The notes under the pieces were generated by a model. That model was not told where the DNA came from and ran no database searches. It saw only the letters and a program-made list of their open reading frames with translations. A program made the translations under genes and the position numbers. A stretch of DNA of 64,000 nucleotides from Paraniabella hibiscisoli (GTDB lineage Bacteria > Bacteroidota > Bacteroidia > Chitinophagales > Chitinophagaceae), in contig NZ_JAKWBK010000001.1 in NCBI RefSeq assembly GCF_022512515.1, forward strand, positions 3,720,001 to 3,784,000. Reading direction: 5' to 3'. Below are positions 11,595-21,556 of the stretch, piece after piece; the first letter of the stretch is position 1; each line of letters opens with the position of its first letter.

Positions 11595-11960
11595 ATGAAA
11601 AAAGTATTCGTTGTTGTTTCGTCAATGCTTGTTTTATGCCTGCTGTATAGTTATACTCCTAAGGCAAAGGCTTTCCCATGCGATCATACTATTCCGGCCA
11701 CGTTTTATTGTGGAACAGGGGATCAGCTTAAGTTAGTGTTTGATGATGTATCAAATCCTGCTACAGGCAATGTACATATTTATGACATTGATAATAATTA
11801 TATAGGTGATCCGCATATTGACCTCATTCCAACAACTCCCGGTAGCGTCAACATAGAATTTCAGTTAATAGATGAGAACGGACCAGATTATCTTGGAGAG
11901 ATTTATGGACTGCAATGTCAGGGGTATAGCTATGCTTCGTCTTATGTATCATGCTACTAA
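11595..11960 (+). CDS. Small secreted cysteine-containing protein of unknown function
   Basis: A 121-residue protein with a clear signal peptide (residues 1-26, ending PKAKA). The mature part has four Cys: one in FPCDHT, one in FYCGTG, one in LQCQGY and one at the penultimate residue, which would allow two disulfides in the periplasm or outside the cell. I do not recognise the family. It is rich in Asp and Tyr and looks like a small beta-sandwich. Intact, 100 bases after the SusD 2 stop, and followed by a 281-base gap before the GH88 array, so it may be expressed with the SusCD operon or alone. Confidence 0.6.
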   Translation: MKKVFVVVSSMLVLCLLYSYTPKAKAFPCDHTIPATFYCGTGDQLKLVFDDVSNPATGNVHIYDIDNNYIGDPHIDLIPTTPGSVNIEFQLIDENGPDYLGEIYGLQCQGYSYASSYVSCY

Positions 11961-12241
11961 TGGTCACAGAATAATCCAATAAAATAATGCGATAAACAAC
12001 ATAGCGATCATTATAAGCTCGGTTTGCAGTTTGGAACTGTCTAAAAGATGATTTAAAATAGTTGAATTGTCTTGTAAGGTTTTTTGCGGCTGAGATAAAA
12101 TTGAGTGATGAAAGTGTGGAATTAAAATGATACTGTCAGAGGGTAATGGCGAAGGCTATGAATGTCTGAATAAGAAGATAATTCCTGGAAATAATGGAAT
12201 AGTAAATTGATACTGTAAATTAATATTTGTAGCTAAGAAAG

Positions 12242-13433
12242 ATGCGAAAGTTTTTAATAGGTTTATATACTTTATGGTGCGGTACCGGAACATTAGTGGC
12301 ACAACAACCGGGAAATGTGAATATGCGAGAGTTGATACAGGACAACTTTGCTTTTGCCGACTCGCAATACCAGTATATGATGAAACAGGTTGCCCCGGAC
12401 AAAATGCCACAGTCTTACGACGAGAAAAATAAGAAATCAATTGCTTACCAGCGTACCTGGTGGTGTACCGGTTTTTACCCCGGAGCTCTTTGGTATATTT
12501 TTGAGCAGACCGGTAACCCTGTCATAAAAAAGAAGCGGAAAGAGCATTAAAAGTAATTGAACCGAATAAAACCTATACCGGCAATCATGACCTGGGCTTT
12601 ATGATGTACTGTAGCTTCGGCAATGCTTATCGGATAACAAAGAACGAGTCCTATAAAGAAATTATTATTCAATCCGCGGCCGCGCTTGCAAGCCGTTACA
12701 GGCCCTCGGCGAAAGTGATCCAATCCTGGAACACCAACCAGTATTTTAAAGGTCCGGTAATAATAGATAATATGATGAACCTGGAGCTGTTGTACTGGAC
12801 AAGCCTGAATGGGGAGATAAAAAGTATAAGGACATAGCTATTGCCCACTCTAATACTACATTGAAACATCATTTCAGACCTGATTTCAGTTCTTACCATG
12901 TAATAGACTACAATATGCAAACAGGGGATGTGCTTCGCAAAGCCACCTGGCAGGGAGCTGCCGATTGTTCTGCCTGGTCCCGCGGCCAGGGTTGGGGTTT
13001 ATACGGTTATGTGATGATGTATCGTTTTTCTAAGGATAAACGATACCTGGACCATGCAAGAAAAGTAGCAGGTTTTATACTCAATCATCCCAACCTGCCC
13101 AAAGATAAAATACCATACTGGGATTTTGACGCGCCGTTGATACCACTGGCTAAACGCGATGCCTCCGCTGGTGCTATCACTGCATCTGCATTGCTTGAAT
13201 TGGGACAATACACCGTTGGTAAAGAGAAAGCGACTTATATTGAAAATGCTAAGGATATAATTCTTGCTTTATCCGGTGAGAAGTATAAAGCTAAATCTGG
13301 CGAAAATGGCGGATTTCTTTTAAAACATAGTACCGGAGCTTTGCCGCTGAACTCTGAAATTGATGTGCCGTTAATCTATGCCGATTATTACTTTCTCGAA
13401 GCGTTAAAACGTTATAAAGATTGGTATTTATAA
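12242..13433 (+). CDS. GH88 unsaturated glucuronyl hydrolase, copy A (frameshifted)
   Basis: Exported enzyme predicted to remove the 4,5-unsaturated uronic acid from the non-reducing end of oligosaccharides made by polysaccharide lyases. About 397 residues after repair; signal peptide ends TLVAQ. GH88 hallmarks are the NHDLGFM and IDNMMNLELL motifs carrying the two catalytic Asp, the SAWSRGQGWGLYGY segment and KRDASAG. Two single-base deletions: one A in the run at 12525-12531 and one G in the GGGG run near 12811-12814; copy C shows the intact reading at both places. The N-terminal 35 residues differ from copies B and C, while residues from FAFADS onward match them. First of three tandem copies. 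Confidence 0.85.
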
Positions 13434-14123
13434 TCCGGCATATTGATACTCAACCTCATTTACTGATTGATGACGGGCCAGCAATGATGATGATGCTTGG
13501 GTTGTGAATAAGACAGTTAGAATTTTGTTGCGAACCTGTTATGTATAGGTTTCCAATAAGTAGTCCGTTGTTTGGATAATAGTATATAGCAGCTTCAGCA
13601 AGCTACCTCGCAAGAGGAAGAAGAGCTTTGGGATTGGACTATGTAGGTGAATTGTGTAATACGTAAGCTGATCAAACTGTTAACGGTGTAGACCAGAGTG
13701 ATAGGTTTGGAGCTATTGTCCACCAGTATGATTAGAGTTCGAATTAATAGGTTTATTGGCGATTGGTAAAATTTTTGTATTGAAAATCAATTGTTTATTT
13801 ATGATGTTTACAATTGCCCCTTTTTATTTAGGATAGTACCCTCACAACTTTGAGGTGAGGGTCTATATTCGGAGTTAAATATAATTTGTTAATGTCTTTC
13901 GCTGATTTTTTGAAACTGTTGTTTCCTCCATTATATACAGGTATATGGACAATTTTTAAAATCACTGCAGGACTGGCAAGAGGAGTGCTTTTTAAACAGT
14001 TTTAAGAGTTTTATAATGATAAAGAATTTTTTAGGGTTACTAATAATAATACAAGTATACGTTCCCCATGCCTTGGCCCAAACTACAGGTAAAACGGATA
14101 TGGCAGTGCTTATTAAAGAAAAT
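12347..14123 (+). repeat. Tandem direct repeat, unit 1 (1777 bp)
   Basis: Begins at TTTGCTTTTGCCGACTCG inside GH88 copy A and ends at the same point inside copy B. It comprises the core and 3' part of GH88 A, the 582-bp spacer, and the 5' end of GH88 B. The next unit matches it except for homopolymer-length differences (positions near 12530, 13817 and 14030). No terminal inverted repeats and no transposase, so it is a segmental tandem duplication and not an insertion sequence. Confidence 0.9.
13434..14015. other. Spacer between GH88 A and B, repeated between B and C
   Basis: Non-coding as far as I can see: no open frame of useful length on either strand. It is repeated almost exactly at 15210-15792. 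It contains an 8-bp inverted repeat, ACCCTCAC at 13838-13845 with GTGAGGGT at 13855-13862 (second copy 15615-15622 and 15632-15639), in an AT-rich setting about 150 bases before the following start codon. That position suits a leader hairpin or operator, but no T-run follows. The promoter for copies B and C presumably lies here. Confidence 0.5.
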
Positions 14124-15209
14124 TTTGCTTTTGCCGACTCGCAATACCAGTATATGATGAAACAGGTTGCCCCGGACAAAATGCCACAGTCTTACGACGA
14201 GAAAAATAAGAAATCAATTGCTTACCAGCGTACCTGGTGGTGTACCGGTTTTTACCCCGGAGCTCTTTGGTATATTTTTGAGCAGACCGGTAACCCTGTC
14301 ATAAAAAAAAGCGGAAAGAGCATTAAAAGTAATTGAACCGAATAAAACCTATACCGGCAATCATGACCTGGGCTTTATGATGTACTGTAGCTTCGGCAAT
14401 GCTTATCGGATAACAAAGAACGAGTCCTATAAAGAAATTATTATTCAATCCGCGGCCGCGCTTGCAAGCCGTTACAGGCCCTCGGCGAAAGTGATCCAAT
14501 CCTGGAACACCAACCAGTATTTTAAAGGTCCGGTAATAATAGATAATATGATGAACCTGGAGCTGTTGTACTGGACAAGCCTGAATGGGGAGATAAAAAG
14601 TATAAGGACATAGCTATTGCCCACTCTAATACTACATTGAAACATCATTTCAGACCTGATTTCAGTTCTTACCATGTAATAGACTACAATATGCAAACAG
14701 GGGATGTGCTTCGCAAAGCCACCTGGCAGGGAGCTGCCGATTGTTCTGCCTGGTCCCGCGGCCAGGGTTGGGGTTTATACGGTTATGTGATGATGTATCG
14801 TTTTTCTAAGGATAAACGATACCTGGACCATGCAAGAAAAGTAGCAGGTTTTATACTCAATCATCCCAACCTGCCCAAAGATAAAATACCATACTGGGAT
14901 TTTGACGCGCCGTTGATACCACTGGCTAAACGCGATGCCTCCGCTGGTGCTATCACTGCATCTGCATTGCTTGAATTGGGACAATACACCGTTGGTAAAG
15001 AGAAAGCGACTTATATTGAAAATGCTAAGGATATAATTCTTGCTTTATCCGGTGAGAAGTATAAAGCTAAATCTGGCGAAAATGGCGGATTTCTTTTAAA
15101 ACATAGTACCGGAGCTTTGCCGCTGAACTCTGAAATTGATGTGCCGTTAATCTATGCCGATTATTACTTTCTCGAAGCGTTAAAACGTTATAAAGATTGG
15201 TATTTATAA
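14016..15209 (+). CDS. GH88 unsaturated glucuronyl hydrolase, copy B (chimeric, frameshifted)
   Basis: Same enzyme family and motifs as copy A; 398 residues after repair. Its N-terminus (MIKNFLGLLIIIQVYVPHAL) is that of copy C, but its C-terminal third, including DAPLIPLAKRDASAG, is that of copy A. It is therefore a hybrid with crossovers somewhere in the shared core. Two breaks: a two-base loss in the A-rich stretch at about 14301-14310 and one G lost near 14585; copy C carries the intact reading. If the repeat is real, this is a working third enzyme with A-type C-terminal specificity behind a C-type signal; if it is an assembly loop, it does not exist. Confidence 0.75.
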
Positions 15210-15899
15210 TCCGGCATATTGATACTCAACCTCATTTACTGATTGATGACGGGCCAGCAATGATGATGATGCTTGGGTTGTGAATAAGACAGTTAGAATT
15301 TTGTTGCGAACCTGTTATGTATAGGTTTCCAATAAGTAGTCCGTTGTTTGGATAATAGTATATAGCAGCTTCAGCAAGCTACCTCGCAAGAGGAAGAAGA
15401 GCTTTGGGATTGGACTATGTAGGTGAATTGTGTAATACGTAAGCTGATCAAACTGTTAACGGTGTAGACCAGAGTGATAGGTTTGGAGCTATTGTCCACC
15501 AGTATGATTAGAGTTCGAATTAATAGGTTTATTGGCGATTGGTAAAATTTTTGTATTGAAAATCAATTGTTTATTTATGATGTTTACAATTGCCCCCTTT
15601 TTATTTAGGATAGTACCCTCACAACTTTGAGGTGAGGGTCTATATTCGGAGTTAAATATAATTTGTTAATGTCTTTCGCTGATTTTTTGAAACTGTTGTT
15701 TCCTCCATTATATACAGGTATATGGACAATTTTTAAAATCACTGCAGGACTGGCAAGAGGAGTGCTTTTTAAACAGTTTTAAGAGTTTTATAATGATAAA
15801 GAATTTTTAGGGTTACTAATAATAATACAAGTATACGTTCCCCATGCCTTGGCCCAAACTACAGGTAAAACGGATATGGCAGTGCTTATTAAAGAAAAT
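14124..15899 (+). repeat. Tandem direct repeat, unit 2 (1776 bp)
   Basis: Second full unit, from the core of GH88 B to the same point in GH88 C. Compared with unit 1 I find only run-length differences: A/GA at 14301-14310, C4 to C5 near 15594, and T6 to T5 near 15804. Such near-perfect identity over 1.78 kb means the duplication is very recent or artefactual. Confidence 0.9.
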
Positions 15900-16988
15900 T
15901 TTGCTTTTGCCGACTCGCAATACCAGTATATGATGAAACAGGTTGCCCCGGACAAAATGCCACAGTCTTACGACGAGAAAAATAAGAAATCAATTGCTTA
16001 CCAGCGTACCTGGTGGTGTACCGGTTTTTACCCCGGAGCTCTTTGGTATATTTTTGAGCAGACCGGTAACCCTGTCATAAAAAAAGAAGCGGAAAGAGCA
16101 TTAAAAGTAATTGAACCGAATAAAACCTATACCGGCAATCATGACCTGGGCTTTATGATGTACTGTAGCTTCGGCAATGCTTATCGGATAACAAAGAACG
16201 AGTCCTATAAAGAAATTATTATTCAATCCGCGGCCGCGCTTGCAAGCCGTTACAGGCCCTCGGCGAAAGTGATCCAATCCTGGAACACCAACCAGTATTT
16301 TAAAGGTCCGGTAATAATAGATAATATGATGAACCTGGAGCTGTTGTACTGGACAAGCCTGAATGGGGGAGATAAAAAGTATAAGGACATAGCTATTGCC
16401 CACTCTAATACTACATTGAAACATCATTTCAGACCTGATTTCAGTTCTTACCATGTAATAGACTACAATATGCAAACAGGGGATGTGCTTCGCAAAGCCA
16501 CCTGGCAGGGAGCTGCCGATTGTTCTGCCTGGTCCCGCGGCCAGGGTTGGGGTTTATACGGTTATGTGATGATGTATCGTTTTTCTAAGGATAAACGATA
16601 CCTGGACCATGCAAGAAAAGTAGCAGGTTTTATACTCAATCATCCCAACCTGCCCAAAGATAAAATACCATACTGGGATTTTGACGCGCCTTATATCCCC
16701 CATGCAAAAAGGGATGCTTCAGCGGCTGCTTTAATTGCTTCTGCGTTGCTGGAACTGGGACAATATACTAACGGATCTGAAAAGGAAAGCTATATCAGCA
16801 ATGCAAAAGATATGATTGTATCATTGTCAGGAGAAAAATATAAGGCGAAGCTGGGAGAAAACGGAGGTTTCCTGTTAAAGCATAGTACGGGCTCATTGCC
16901 TTCTAATTCAGAAGTAGATGTGCCGTTGATTTATGCTGATTATTATTATCTTGAAGCACTGAAGCGTTATAAAGACTGGTATTTGTAA
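15793..16988 (+). CDS. GH88 unsaturated glucuronyl hydrolase, copy C
   Basis: Best preserved copy: 398 residues, interrupted only by one missing T near 15804 (T5 where copy B has T6), so the start is placed at 15793 by analogy with copy B. The catalytic pair of the family is seen as Asp118 (NHDLGFM) and Asp177 (IDNMMNLELL); the 59-residue spacing fits the known pair Asp88/Asp149 of Bacillus unsaturated glucuronyl hydrolase. Other GH88 marks: WWCTGFYPG, CSAWSRGQGWGLYGY and KRDASAAA. The last third after DFDAP differs from copies A and B and agrees better with the GH88 at 44670. Followed 40 bases later by a GH29 gene, probably in the same transcript. Confidence 0.88.
15900..16690 (+). repeat. 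Third, partial copy of the tandem repeat (core only)
   Basis: 791 bases identical to the cores of GH88 A and B apart from run lengths. Identity stops abruptly after GACGCGCC at 16690: copies A and B continue GTTGATACC while copy C continues TTATATCCC. Confidence 0.88.
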
Positions 16989-17028
16989 TTGTTCCCTCAA
17001 TATTAAGCTCAACTAATAAAACATAAGG

Positions 17029-18524
17029 ATGAATAAAATCGTTAACAGAATTGCTGCTATACTGCTTTTAGCCGGCATTGGTATAGGGGTACAGGCCCAA
17101 TCATGGACGGGTCCCAAGGAAAAGCCAAAGAGCAGGATTGATTTGAAATATGGTCCTTTAAACCCAGGTAAACGGACCGATGCTGATATGCAGCGGTTCA
17201 GGGAATATGGCCTGGGGCAGTTTATACATTGGGGTGTTTATGCTATCGCCGGAGGCGAATGGAATGGCGTAAAAGCGCCCACCGCTTCGGAGTGGATAAG
17301 AGTATGGTCGGGCAATACCGCTCCGCAAAACTGGCAGCAAACCTATGATAATTTGTACAAGCAGTTTAATCCTAAAAGTTTTGACGCCCGATCATGGGCG
17401 CGCCAGGCAAAGCAAATGGGAGCCCGTTATATGATCATTACCACTAAACATCATGATGGATTTTGCCTGTGGCCGAGTAAATACACCAATTATACGATTG
17501 CCCAAACGCCTTACAAAAAAGATATTGTTAAGCAATTGGTAGATGCGTATACAGCTGAGGGCATTGATGTATATCTGTATTTTTCTATCATCGACTGGAA
17601 CAATAAGGACTACAGGAGCGCTTCACTCAAGACGGAAGATGAAAAACAAGCCTATAACCGGTTTTTAACTTTTACACGCAACCAGTTATTCGAGTTAATG
17701 GATAATTATCCGAAGATGAAAGGATTTTGGTTCGACGGTACATGGGATAAGGCATGGATCAATGCTTATGAGTGGACCTACCAACTGGAAAAGGATTTGC
17801 GTAACGCGCATCCTGGTCTAATTATCGGGAGCCGTTTTAGAAACGATGAGCATGGTAAACGACATTTTGATTCAAACGGCGACCTGCTGGGTGATTACGA
17901 GCAGGGGTGGGAGCGTAAGCTGCCGGCTCAGTACGAATGGCTGAATGGCAATGATTGGGATTGTGTAATGACCATACCACCTAATGGTTGGGGATATATA
18001 AAGATTGGTCGCAGTTTTATACCAAAACGGCCTATGATTTAATTGATATGTTGATGCATTCTGTATCCATGGGCGGCAATTTTGTATTGAATTTTGGCCC
18101 GGACGGAAACGGGCAAATGCATACAGGAGAAGATAAGTTGGCTAAAGAATTGGGTGATTGGATGAAGCTCAATAGCGAAGCTGTTTACGGAGTTACTCAT
18201 GCGGCATTAGAGCCCTCCAGCTATGGCTATTATACGCAAAAAGCAAATGCGTTATACCTGACTGTTTTTAATCGTCCGGTTAATAATCAAATCAGGTTAA
18301 AAATTCCAAGATCGGCAACCCAGGTGCCTGAGGCGGCAAGTCTATTGGCAAATAAAACATCTTTAAAAATGAAGTTCGTTGACATAGGTATCGATTTAGA
18401 TAAAAATGTTTATTTTGATATTACCCTTCCGGCAAGCTTTATGAGTAAAGATCCTTTTGTAATTAAAATAGATACCAAAACGGGGAAGATCAATGCCCGT
18501 GAGTTGGAAAAAGCCCATATGTAA
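17029..18524 (+). CDS. GH29 alpha-L-fucosidase 1 (frameshifted)
   Basis: Retaining exo-alpha-L-fucosidase, exported to the periplasm (signal peptide ends GVQAQ); 498 residues after repair. Family features in order: GQFIHWGVYA, the strand TTKHHDGFCLWPSKYTNY, FSIIDWN, and GFWFDGTWD, whose Asp236 is the predicted nucleophile; then SMGGNFVLNFGPDGNG at the end of the barrel and a short beta-sandwich tail. The frame breaks near 18000 in a run of A (ATATAAAGATTGG); one extra A restores GYIKDWSQFYTK. It sits 40 bases after GH88 C and 41 bases before a second GH29 of a different subgroup, suggesting that more than one fucosyl linkage is attacked. Confidence 0.9.
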
Positions 18525-18565
18525 TCAAGGTTTTAAGCCAGTTTTTTTATTATACTACCTTCAAA

Positions 18566-19974
18566 ATGATGCCGATGAAACAAATAAAATTACCTGTTGT
18601 AGCAGCTAAGATTGTATTAGCCTTGATGTTCTTTTTAGTTCAATATACCCTCATTGCACAACAGCCGGCCACACCAGCATGGGCAAAGGAAACCGCGTTG
18701 GCTAAAGAGAAGCGGATGCAATGGTGGGCCCACGATCGATTTGGCATGTTCATACACTGGGGATTATATGCGTTGCCCGCGCGCCATGAATGGATACAGA
18801 ACAGGGAGCGAATCACTCCGGAGAATTATAAGAAGTACTTTGATTATTTCAATCCTGATCTGTATGATCCTGTACAATGGGCCAAAGAAGCCAAAGCTGC
18901 CGGTATGAAATACGTAGTGCTCACCACCAAACATCACGAAGGTTTTTGTCTTTGGGACAGCAAGTTCACAGATTATAAAGTAACCAATACGCCTTATAAA
19001 AAGACCTGCTCAAATCTTTTGTAGAAGCTTTTCGTGCGGAAGGGATACATATTGGTTTCTACTATTCTTTAATTGACTGGCATCATCCTGACTTTGTTTA
19101 CGACGGTGGGCACCCTCCAACACCTGTATCCAGGGAAGAAAGAGAAAAGGCTAATAAAGGCCGGGATATGGCCCGTTACCAGGAGTATATGAAAAATCAG
19201 GTAACTGAACTGCTGACAAAATATGGTAAGATCGATCAGTTGTTTTTTGATTTTTCTTACGCCGGAAAAGGCCATAAAGAATGGGATTCTGAAAACCTGT
19301 TAAAGCTGGTTCGTAAGCTGCAGCCCGATATTATTGTAAACGACAGGCTGGATTTAAACGATACGCAATGGGGATGGGATTATAAAAACCCCGAGCAGTT
19401 TATGCCCAAAGAGTGGGTAAAAGTAAACGGGCAGAAAGTGCCCTGGGAAACCTGCCAGACTTTTTCGGGCTCATGGGGCTATTTCAGAGACGAGTACTCC
19501 TGGAAAAGCCCGGAGCAATTGGTGGTAATGCTGGCCGAAACGGTGAGCAAGGGTGGTAACTTACTGCTAAATGTGGGGCCAACGGCGCGTGGTAATTTTG
19601 ATGAGCGCGCCAGCGAAAGACTGGCTGCATTGGGAAAATGGATGAAGTATAATAGCCCCGCTATCTATGGCTGTACCGAAGCACCCGAAGCATTTAAAAA
19701 GCCGGCTAATTCGCTTTTAACCTACAATGCCGAAAGAAAGCGTCTGTATATTCATGTGTTGGAGTGGCCCTTTAAAACGCTATTGCTCGAAGGATATAAA
19801 GGACGGTTTAAATACGCGCAGTTATTACAGGATGGGTCGGAGATCAGGTTTTCTACAGTAACAAAAACAGGCGGACATACAACGGAAACATCCGGAGAGG
19901 ATGATGTAATGTTGCAATTGCCTGTACAAAAGCCCGACGCACTCGTGCCTGTTATCGAACTTATTTTGGAATAG
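18566..19974 (+). CDS. GH29 alpha-L-fucosidase 2 (frameshifted)
   Basis: Second fucosidase, about 469 residues after repair; signal peptide ends TLIAQ. GH29 features: RFGMFIHWGLYALPARHEW, TTKHHEGFCLWDSKFTDY, FYYSLIDWHHPDF, and QLFFDFSY with the predicted nucleophile Asp229; then SKGGNLLLNVGPTARG and a C-terminal beta domain. The frame breaks at about 19005 in AAAAAGACC, where one missing A turns KDLLKSF into a premature stop. ATG codons at 18566, 18569 and 18575 are all possible starts. It differs enough from fucosidase 1 (no WFDGTWD motif, different loops) to be a distinct specificity, not a duplicate. It is followed after 18 bases by GH20. Confidence 0.9.
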
Positions 19975-19992
19975 GTAACAAAAAAGTAATTC

Positions 19993-21547
19993 ATGAAGTT
20001 TAAATTGTTTTATGTTCTGTTGCTGACATTGTTTCAAATGGAAGCCAGTGCTCAAAATATTTGTCCTGTTATACCTCAGCCAGTGGCTGCCAGAGAATTG
20101 CCCGCCAGTTTTGTTTTGAATAAACACACGGAGTTGGTAGTGGAAGATGAATCATTACTGCCAGCAGCCCGTTATTTTCAACAGCAATTACTACAACAGC
20201 ACAAAATTGCTCTCAGCATCCAGGCAAAAGCAAGTGGGCCATCCATCAGGTTGTCGTTGTCGAAGAAACTGGCATCCAGCTCTTACAGGTTAGATATGAA
20301 CGCTCAGCAAATTCAAATTTCAGGCATTGATGAGCCTTCTGTTTTCTATGGTATCATTTCTTTACTGCAATTAACTTCACCAGTAAAACAGCGTTTGGGT
20401 AACCTGGCGCTTAAGTGCTGGAGTATTGAAGATCGTCCCGCTTATGGCTGGCGGGGTTTGATGCTGGACGAATCAAGGCATTTCTTTGGTACTGATAAAG
20501 TGAAATCCATTTTAAACTGGATGGCCTTTTATAAATTGAACCGCTTTCACTGGCACCTAACTGATGAGCCCGCCTGGCGTATTGAAATTAAAAATTATCC
20601 CAAGCTTGCATTGGTGGGTGGCATTGGTTCTTATACAAATCCGGATGTTCCCGCACAGTTTTATACCCAGGATCAAATTGCAGAAATAGTACGATACGCA
20701 GCAGAGCGGCATATAACGGTAATTCCTGAAATAGATATGCCAGGTCATGCTACGGCGGCTAATAATGCTTACCCCCAGTTTAGCGGAGGGGTAGTGATAA
20801 GCACCCGGAGTTTACTTTTCATCCGGGTAAAGAAGCTACTTATACCTACCTGACAGATATATTGAGAGAGGTAAATGCTTTATTTCCCTCGCGTATGTTA
20901 CACCTGGGGGAGATGAAGTGAGCTTTGGAAATGATAAATGGCTGGCTGACCCGGATGTGAAAAACCTGATGGCCCGTAAGCAGCTAAAGACCGTTCAGGA
21001 AGTAGAGCAGTATTTTATGCAGCGGATGGCAGACTCCGTGTACGCGATAAATGCAAAATTGCTGGCCTGGGATGAAGTAGCAGCTATGAATTTGCCTAAA
21101 AATAAAACCATTGTATTCTGGTGGCGACATGATCAGCCTCAACAGCTGCAAACAACTTTAAACAACTGTTATCAAACCGTGCTGTGCCCGCGCATTCCTT
21201 TTTATTTCGACTTCGTGCAGGATAGTACCCATACTGCGGGACGCAAGTGGAATAAGGCTTACAGCGGATTGAAGGATGTATACGATTTTAATGCTGCTAC
21301 TTTACCGGGAGTAAATAAAGGCAACCTGCAGCAGATCCTGGGCGTTCAGGCCAACGTATGGACCGAAACCATCGCAGATAATTACAGGCTCGATTATATG
21401 TTGTATCCACGGATAGCCGCATTGGCGGAAACAGCATGGTCTTCGACTGAGCAAAAGAACTATGCTTCCTTTGTTCAGAATTTAAAACAACATTTTTTAT
21501 TATACAATAATGAAAGGATCAACTATTTCAATCCTTTTAAAAAGTAA
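19993..21547 (+). CDS. GH20 beta-N-acetylhexosaminidase 1 (frameshifted)
   Basis: Removes terminal beta-GlcNAc/GalNAc by substrate-assisted catalysis in the periplasm; about 518 residues after repair. Signal peptide ends ASAQ; GH20b alpha/beta domain about residues 25-140; then the TIM barrel starting RPAYGWRGLMLDESRHFFG, with FHWHLTDEPAWRIEIK, VIPEIDMPGHATAA, and the catalytic pair Asp308-Glu309 in HLGGDEV. Two breaks, both in G runs: near 20787 (GGAGGGGTAG) and near 20906-20910 (CTGGGGGAGAT), the latter inside the catalytic motif. One G at each restores GGGSDKHPEF and GGDEV. The stop abuts the DUF2264 gene, so the genes are co-transcribed. Confidence 0.9.
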
Positions 21548-21556
21548 ATGTTCGAT

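Noticed and set aside
13434-14015. Remnant gene in the GH88 spacer
   Set aside because: Short stretches translate to plausible residues, but no frame stays open and no family is recognisable.
12347-15899. The tandem unit as an insertion sequence or transposon
   Set aside because: No transposase, no terminal inverted repeats and no target duplication; unit edges lie inside the GH88 genes.
12242-16988. GH105 rhamnogalacturonyl hydrolase for the tandem genes
   Set aside because: The NHDLGFM and IDNMMNLELL motifs and overall pattern fit GH88 better; GH105 has different sequence around its catalytic Asp.
20906-20917. Phase variation by G-tract slippage in GH20 1 and similar genes
   Set aside because: The tracts are only four to six bases long and breaks occur in nearly every gene regardless of function, which phase variation would not do.
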